From contig DASWCW010000134.1 in NCBI GenBank assembly GCA_036395835.1, positions 1 through 18,454 of the forward strand: 18,454 nucleotides of DNA, in the 5' to 3' direction. Source of the DNA: AP-16 sp036395835 (GTDB lineage Bacteria; Pseudomonadota; Alphaproteobacteria; Rhizobiales; Xanthobacteraceae). Made by a program: the position numbers and the translations under genes. The notes below the pieces were generated by a model. It ran no database searches. It was not told the DNA's origin and was given only the letters and a program-made list of their open reading frames with translations. Below, piece after piece: positions 15,675 through 18,454 of this stretch (its first letter is position 1; every line of letters starts with the position of its first letter).

Positions 15675-15718
15675 TCGATCACCTCGTCGGTGCCTACGCC
15701 AAGTCTCGCGACCGCCAG
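15671..15718 (-). pseudogene. C-terminal remnant of a second substrate-binding protein gene
   Basis: The minus strand reads LAVARLGVGTDEVIE and TGA, the stop sharing bases with the ATG of the gene at 14694-15674. The ending equals the DEVIE tail of the intact paralogues and resembles the remnant at 9226-9264 (RLGRTDEVIE). Upstream the frame stays open but loses similarity to the family. It appears to be the last codons of a lost upstream gene, kept because they carry the ribosome binding site of the next one. Confidence 0.55.
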
Positions 15719-15835
15719 TGTATGCCTCCCTTCGGATGGGCCAAGAGGAAAGGTTGTGTGACCGGGACCTCCGCCGCTCGGTGTCGACCAGAGCGGGACA
15801 TGGATGCCTTCTTTCGGGTACCCGTTCCCGCACGT

Positions 15836-15936
15836 CCGCGACATGCGGTGATTGCGAATTCAGGTCAGCTTACGAAGCTAGAGCGGTCACTCGGTCGATG
15901 CTTCCGAAGGACCGAATCTGACCCCATAGGCGACAT
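15836..15936. repeat. Dispersed intergenic repeat, copy D (about 100 bp)
   Basis: Matches copy C at 14564-14664 over its whole length, including GAATTCAGGTCAGCTTACGA and a core beginning GACCGAATCTGACCCC. It lies in the 343-bp gap between divergent substrate-binding protein genes. The rest of that gap (15937-16017) shows only the GAGGG ribosome site of the rightward gene. Confidence 0.75.
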
Positions 15937-16017
15937 TGGCGGCCAAATGTGCTTTGACGCGGGCCACGCGACCATTCAACGATGTGGTAGGTGCGGTTCT
16001 TGGTCCGAGGGAAGCTC

Positions 16018-16995
16018 ATGAAGCGGCACGAGTTTATCGCAGCAGCACTCATTGGCGCGGCGGCAGCATGGCCGCTGGGGCCGTGTGCGCAGCAATCTCC
16101 CACGCCAGTGATCGGGCTTCTCGGCAGCGGTTCGCAATCTCCGCACGTGAATGGATTTAGAAAGGGACTCAGCGACACCGGCTTTGTGGAAGGCCGGAAT
16201 GTTGGAATTCAATATCGCTTTGCAGAGGGGCATTATGATCGACTGCCAGCGATGGTCGCTGAACTCGTAAACCGAGAGGTCGCTGTACTCGCGGCAACTG
16301 GTGGGGTGCAGGCGGCACTTGCAGCGAAGGCCGCTAGCATCACTATTCCCGTGGTCTTCGCAAACGGCAGCGACCCCGTGCAATTCGGCTTGGTAGAAAG
16401 CCTCAATCGACCAGGGGGCAACATAACAGGGGTGAGCTTCTTTACGGCAACATTGGAAGCGAAGCGGCTCGGTTTGCTTTCCGAGCTTGTCCCCGCCGCC
16501 CGTATCTTCGGTATTTTGATCAATCCAAAAAACGACAATGCCGAAAATCAAATGAAAGATATCGCGCAAGGCGGGCTCATGCTGAGCCGGCCGATCATCA
16601 TGTTGAAAGCCAGCAATGAGCAAGAGATCGAGACAGCGTTCGAGGCATTTGCGCAGCAAGGGGTCAACGGGCTGCTCGTGGGCTCCGATCCATATTTCTA
16701 TAGCCAACGGCAAAAAATCGTGGCCCTAGCGGCGCGTTACCGTTTGCCAGCCATTTATGAGTGGCGGGAGTTTGTACAAGCAGGTGGACTTGCGAGTTAC
16801 GGAACCAATCTGGTGGACGACTATCGTTTGGCCGGGATCTACGTCGGACGTATTCTCAAGGGCGAAAAACCAGCAGATCTACCAGTCGTGCAGGCAACCA
16901 AATTCGAATTCATCATCAATTTAAAGACTGCCGAATCGCTCGGTCTCACATTGCCGTCAGGCCCGCTTTCCACCGCCGACGAGGTGGTCGAATAG
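16018..16995 (+). CDS. ABC-type substrate-binding protein (ABC_sub_bind family), divergent paralogue
   Basis: A 325-residue paralogue on the opposite strand. The leader MKRHEFIAAALIGAAAAWPL lacks a strict twin arginine (KRHEF), so Sec or weak Tat export is possible. Landmarks: PVIGLLGSGS at the first strand, ALAAKAASITIPVVFANGSD, LNRPGGNITGVSFF, KRLGLLSELVPAA, PAIYEWREFVQAGGLASYGT and RILKGEKPADLPVVQATKFE. The tail differs from its neighbours (GPLSTADEVVE). The ATG at 16018 follows GAGGG by six bases and is preferred over the in-frame GTG at 15991. Its base composition looks less GC-rich than the other genes here, consistent with separate acquisition. Its ligand is unknown and no permease or ATPase is adjacent. 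Confidence 0.9.
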   Translation: MKRHEFIAAALIGAAAAWPLGPCAQQSPTPVIGLLGSGSQSPHVNGFRKGLSDTGFVEGRNVGIQYRFAEGHYDRLPAMVAELVNREVAVLAATGGVQAALAAKAASITIPVVFANGSDPVQFGLVESLNRPGGNITGVSFFTATLEAKRLGLLSELVPAARIFGILINPKNDNAENQMKDIAQGGLMLSRPIIMLKASNEQEIETAFEAFAQQGVNGLLVGSDPYFYSQRQKIVALAARYRLPAIYEWREFVQAGGLASYGTNLVDDYRLAGIYVGRILKGEKPADLPVVQATKFEFIINLKTAESLGLTLPSGPLSTADEVVE

Positions 16996-17135
16996 CCGGG
17001 CGCTACTTCCGAGTTTGGCACGACCCGGACCTGCCAACATGCCTGGTACCCGGTCGCTATCCGGTGGTAAGCGGACCCGGAGCAAGCCTGCACTTCAGCA
17101 GTTCGTTTTATTGGTACGCGCCTCAGCTCCTCGCG

Positions 17136-18230
17136 TTACACCCCGAGCTGGGCGACGACTTCCTCGGCGAGCGAGAGCGCGCTGGTGAGCCCCGGCGATT
17201 CGATTCCGAACAAATGCACGAGCCTGGGCAAGCCATGGCCGGCCGGACCGTCGATGACGAAATCGGCGGCTTTCTCGCCGGGACCGGTCAGCTTGGGGCG
17301 AATGCCGGAATAATCCGGCACCAGCGAGTCGTCCGGCAGCTGCGGCCAATAACCGCGAATGCGAGCGTAGAACAGCCCGGCCCGGCGCGGATCCACGTCG
17401 TAGAACTCGCGGTCGACCCACTCGACGTCGGGCCCGAAGCGCATGCGCCCGGACAAATCGAGCGTCACATGGATGCCGAGCCCGCCGTCGACCGGCGTGG
17501 GATAGATCAGGCGCGAGAACGCCGGACGGCCGGAATAGGTGAAATAATTGCCTTTGGCGAACACGAGGCGCGGGACGCGATCTTCCGGATGGCCCTCGGT
17601 CGCCCGCGCCAGCGCCTGCGCAGAAAGCCCCGCCGCATTCACCACCGCGTCGATCTCGAGCAGGCCCGGCTCCTGCCCGCCGAACTGGGCGGCCCAGCCG
17701 CGCGGGATCGGATGCAACTTTTCGATCCGCGTCCGGAACGCGATCATGCCGCCGCGATCCTCGAGATCGCCTTCGAGCGCCAGCATGAAAGCATGACCGT
17801 CGATGATGCCGGTTTGCGCCGAGTGCAGCGCGGCGATGCAGGAGAGCGCCGGCTCGAGCCGCCGCGCCGCGGGCGCATCGAGCATCGTGAGCCCCTCGAT
17901 GCCGTTCGCCTCGCCCTGCCGCTCGATCGCGGCGAGTTGCATCTCTTCGGCCGCGTTCGTCGCGACGATCAGCTTGCCGCACTTGCGGTGCGGCACGCCG
18001 TGCGCGGCGCAATAGGCGTAAAGCATGCGCCGCCCGCGCGCGCAGTGGATCGCGCGCAGCGAGCCGGTCGGGTAGTACATGCCGGCGTGAATGACCTCGC
18101 TGTTGCGCGAGGATACGCCGTTGCCGATGCCGGAGGTTTTCTCGGCCACCACGACGTCGTGGCCGGCGAGCGCCGCCGCCCGCGCGACCGCGAGCCCGAC
18201 CACGCCGGCGCCGATGACGAGGACCTGCAT
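17136..18230 (-). CDS. FAD-dependent oxidoreductase (DAO family, L-2-hydroxyglutarate oxidase-like)
   Basis: A 364-residue flavoprotein. The N-terminal dinucleotide motif GAGVVG is at 7-12, with an acidic end to the second strand (VVVAEK). SSRNSEVIHAGMYYPTGSL is the signature of LhgO-type oxidases, followed by CGKLIVAT, an internal VNAAGLSA segment and a C-terminal LVHLFGIESPGLTSAL FAD-contact segment. LhgO enzymes oxidise L-2-hydroxyglutarate to 2-oxoglutarate at the membrane; this protein is shorter than E. coli LhgO (about 420 residues), so another 2-hydroxy acid or amino acid substrate is possible. The start at 18230 is where the Rossmann strand begins (MQVLVIGAG); the longer frame to 18443 is a shadow of the upstream gene. 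The preceding aldo/keto reductase gene ends 8 bp before it, suggesting one operon. Its last codons fall in the 25-bp repeat and may have been supplied by the adjacent island. Confidence 0.85.
   Translation of the reverse strand: MQVLVIGAGVVGLAVARAAALAGHDVVVAEKTSGIGNGVSSRNSEVIHAGMYYPTGSLRAIHCARGRRMLYAYCAAHGVPHRKCGKLIVATNAAEEMQLAAIERQGEANGIEGLTMLDAPAARRLEPALSCIAALHSAQTGIIDGHAFMLALEGDLEDRGGMIAFRTRIEKLHPIPRGWAAQFGGQEPGLLEIDAVVNAAGLSAQALARATEGHPEDRVPRLVFAKGNYFTYSGRPAFSRLIYPTPVDGGLGIHVTLDLSGRMRFGPDVEWVDREFYDVDPRRAGLFYARIRGYWPQLPDDSLVPDYSGIRPKLTGPGEKAADFVIDGPAGHGLPRLVHLFGIESPGLTSALSLAEEVVAQLGV
17144..17168. repeat. Right copy of the 25-bp direct repeat bounding the accessory block
   Basis: Identical to 9200-9224 and inside the final codons of the oxidoreductase gene (EEVVAQL). 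Sequence inside the block on the left of it (GGTGTAA as gene end) differs from the displaced end at 9192-9199. Confidence 0.75.
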
Positions 18231-18238
18231 GCGCTTGC

Positions 18239-18454
18239 TTACCCGCGCTCGCTGTCGAGATGGGTCATCAGCGCGGCGCCGTAGCGCTCGCCGGCGACCG
18301 CGCCGGGCGGCACCGCGGCCTCGATGCGCGCAAGATCGGCCGGCGTCAGCGTCACCTCGAGGGCGCCGAGCGCATCGGCGAGCTGATCGCGCCGGCGCGC
18401 GCCCGCGAGCGGGATCACGTCGTCGCCGCGCGCGAGCGCCCACGCGAAGGCGAG
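18239..18454 (-). CDS. Aldo/keto reductase, C-terminal part (runs off the window)
   Basis: The minus strand from the window edge reads LAFAWALARGDDVIPLAGAR and ends LMTHLDSERG with TAA at 18239-18241, 71 residues. The pattern 'LA-W-L...G-D-VIPLAGAR....L..ALGALEVTLTPADLARIEAAVP' is the last barrel strand and NADPH 2'-phosphate loop of the AKR superfamily, here with GARRRDQL as the phosphate-binding segment, followed by the C-terminal helix. These enzymes reduce aldehydes or ketones with NADPH in the cytoplasm; the substrate is unknown. It is upstream of, and 8 bp from, the FAD oxidoreductase start, so the two are probably cotranscribed. The catalytic Tyr and Lys lie outside the window. Confidence 0.85.
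   Translation of the reverse strand, partial: LAFAWALARGDDVIPLAGARRRDQLADALGALEVTLTPADLARIEAAVPPGAVAGERYGAALMTHLDSERG

Larger units (their letters stand above)
9200..17168. mobile_element. Putative decayed genomic island between direct repeats
   Basis: The block between the two 25-bp repeats holds a dehydrogenase, a lipoprotein, an IS1182-type element, three orphan substrate-binding protein genes, gene-tail remnants and dispersed repeats. Its base composition looks visibly less GC-rich in parts (notably 16018-16995) than the flanking polA, hrpB and oxidoreductase genes. The repeats are copies of a gene 3' end, which is the usual target of tyrosine recombinases. No integrase, excisionase or conjugation gene is recognisable, so if it was an integrative element it has lost that module. 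Recombination between related chromosomes is the main alternative. Confidence 0.5.

Noticed and set aside
9200..17168. Defence system, toxin-antitoxin pair, integrase or phage genes in the accessory block
   Set aside because: I looked for nuclease, methylase, recombinase and small toxin motifs in all frames; none was credible.
1..18454. CRISPR array, tRNA or rRNA genes
   Set aside because: No regularly spaced short repeats, and no tRNA-like or rRNA-like sequence recognised on either strand.

Overview
The window is GC-rich and looks like a chromosome segment of an alphaproteobacterium, probably order Hyphomicrobiales (a Bradyrhizobium/Xanthobacteraceae-type relative). This rests on a DUF2865 protein, several orphan 'ABC_sub_bind' periplasmic proteins with RR-x-FI leaders, a GC-rich palindromic repeat of a type common in that order, and the style of the ArsR-AHSA1 pair. 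Taxonomy is inference; no rRNA or tRNA gene is present.

Layout. (1) 1-3767, minus strand: a truncated AHSA1/SRPBCC gene, a frameshifted ArsR regulator with a perfect palindrome at its start, a membrane-anchored retropepsin-like protease, and the helicase hrpB. (2) 3808-5121, minus: UDP-glucose 6-dehydrogenase. It is divergent from polA (5256-8273, plus), whose 3'-5' exonuclease domain lacks most catalytic residues and whose linker carries an in-frame palindromic repeat. (3) 8517-9182, plus: a secreted DUF2865 protein. (4) 9200-17168: an accessory block of about 7.9 kb with a short-chain dehydrogenase, a putative lipoprotein, a complete IS1182-family element, three ABC-type substrate-binding proteins without permease or ATPase, remnants of further such genes and a dispersed intergenic repeat. 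(5) 17136-18454, minus: an aldo/keto reductase (partial) followed by an FAD-dependent oxidoreductase resembling L-2-hydroxyglutarate oxidase, probably one operon.

The most informative structure is the boundary of block 4. The last 25 bp shared with the oxidoreductase coding sequence recur exactly, in the same orientation, just after the DUF2865 gene. There the fragment reads in the oxidoreductase frame to its own stop at exactly the equivalent position (ending QLAP instead of QLGV). Joining 9224 to 17169 rebuilds a full-length gene convergent with the DUF2865 gene, with 9 bp between their stops. This is the layout expected when an integrative element enters the 3' end of a gene and supplies a replacement end. 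No integrase is visible, so the block may be a decayed island. The repeated substrate-binding gene tails and intergenic repeats show that it has been rearranged further by recombination and by the IS.

Functional links are limited: ArsR with AHSA1 (regulator plus target), ugd for polysaccharide precursors, polA and hrpB as housekeeping genes. I found no CRISPR array, toxin-antitoxin pair, phage gene cluster or recognisable new defence system.
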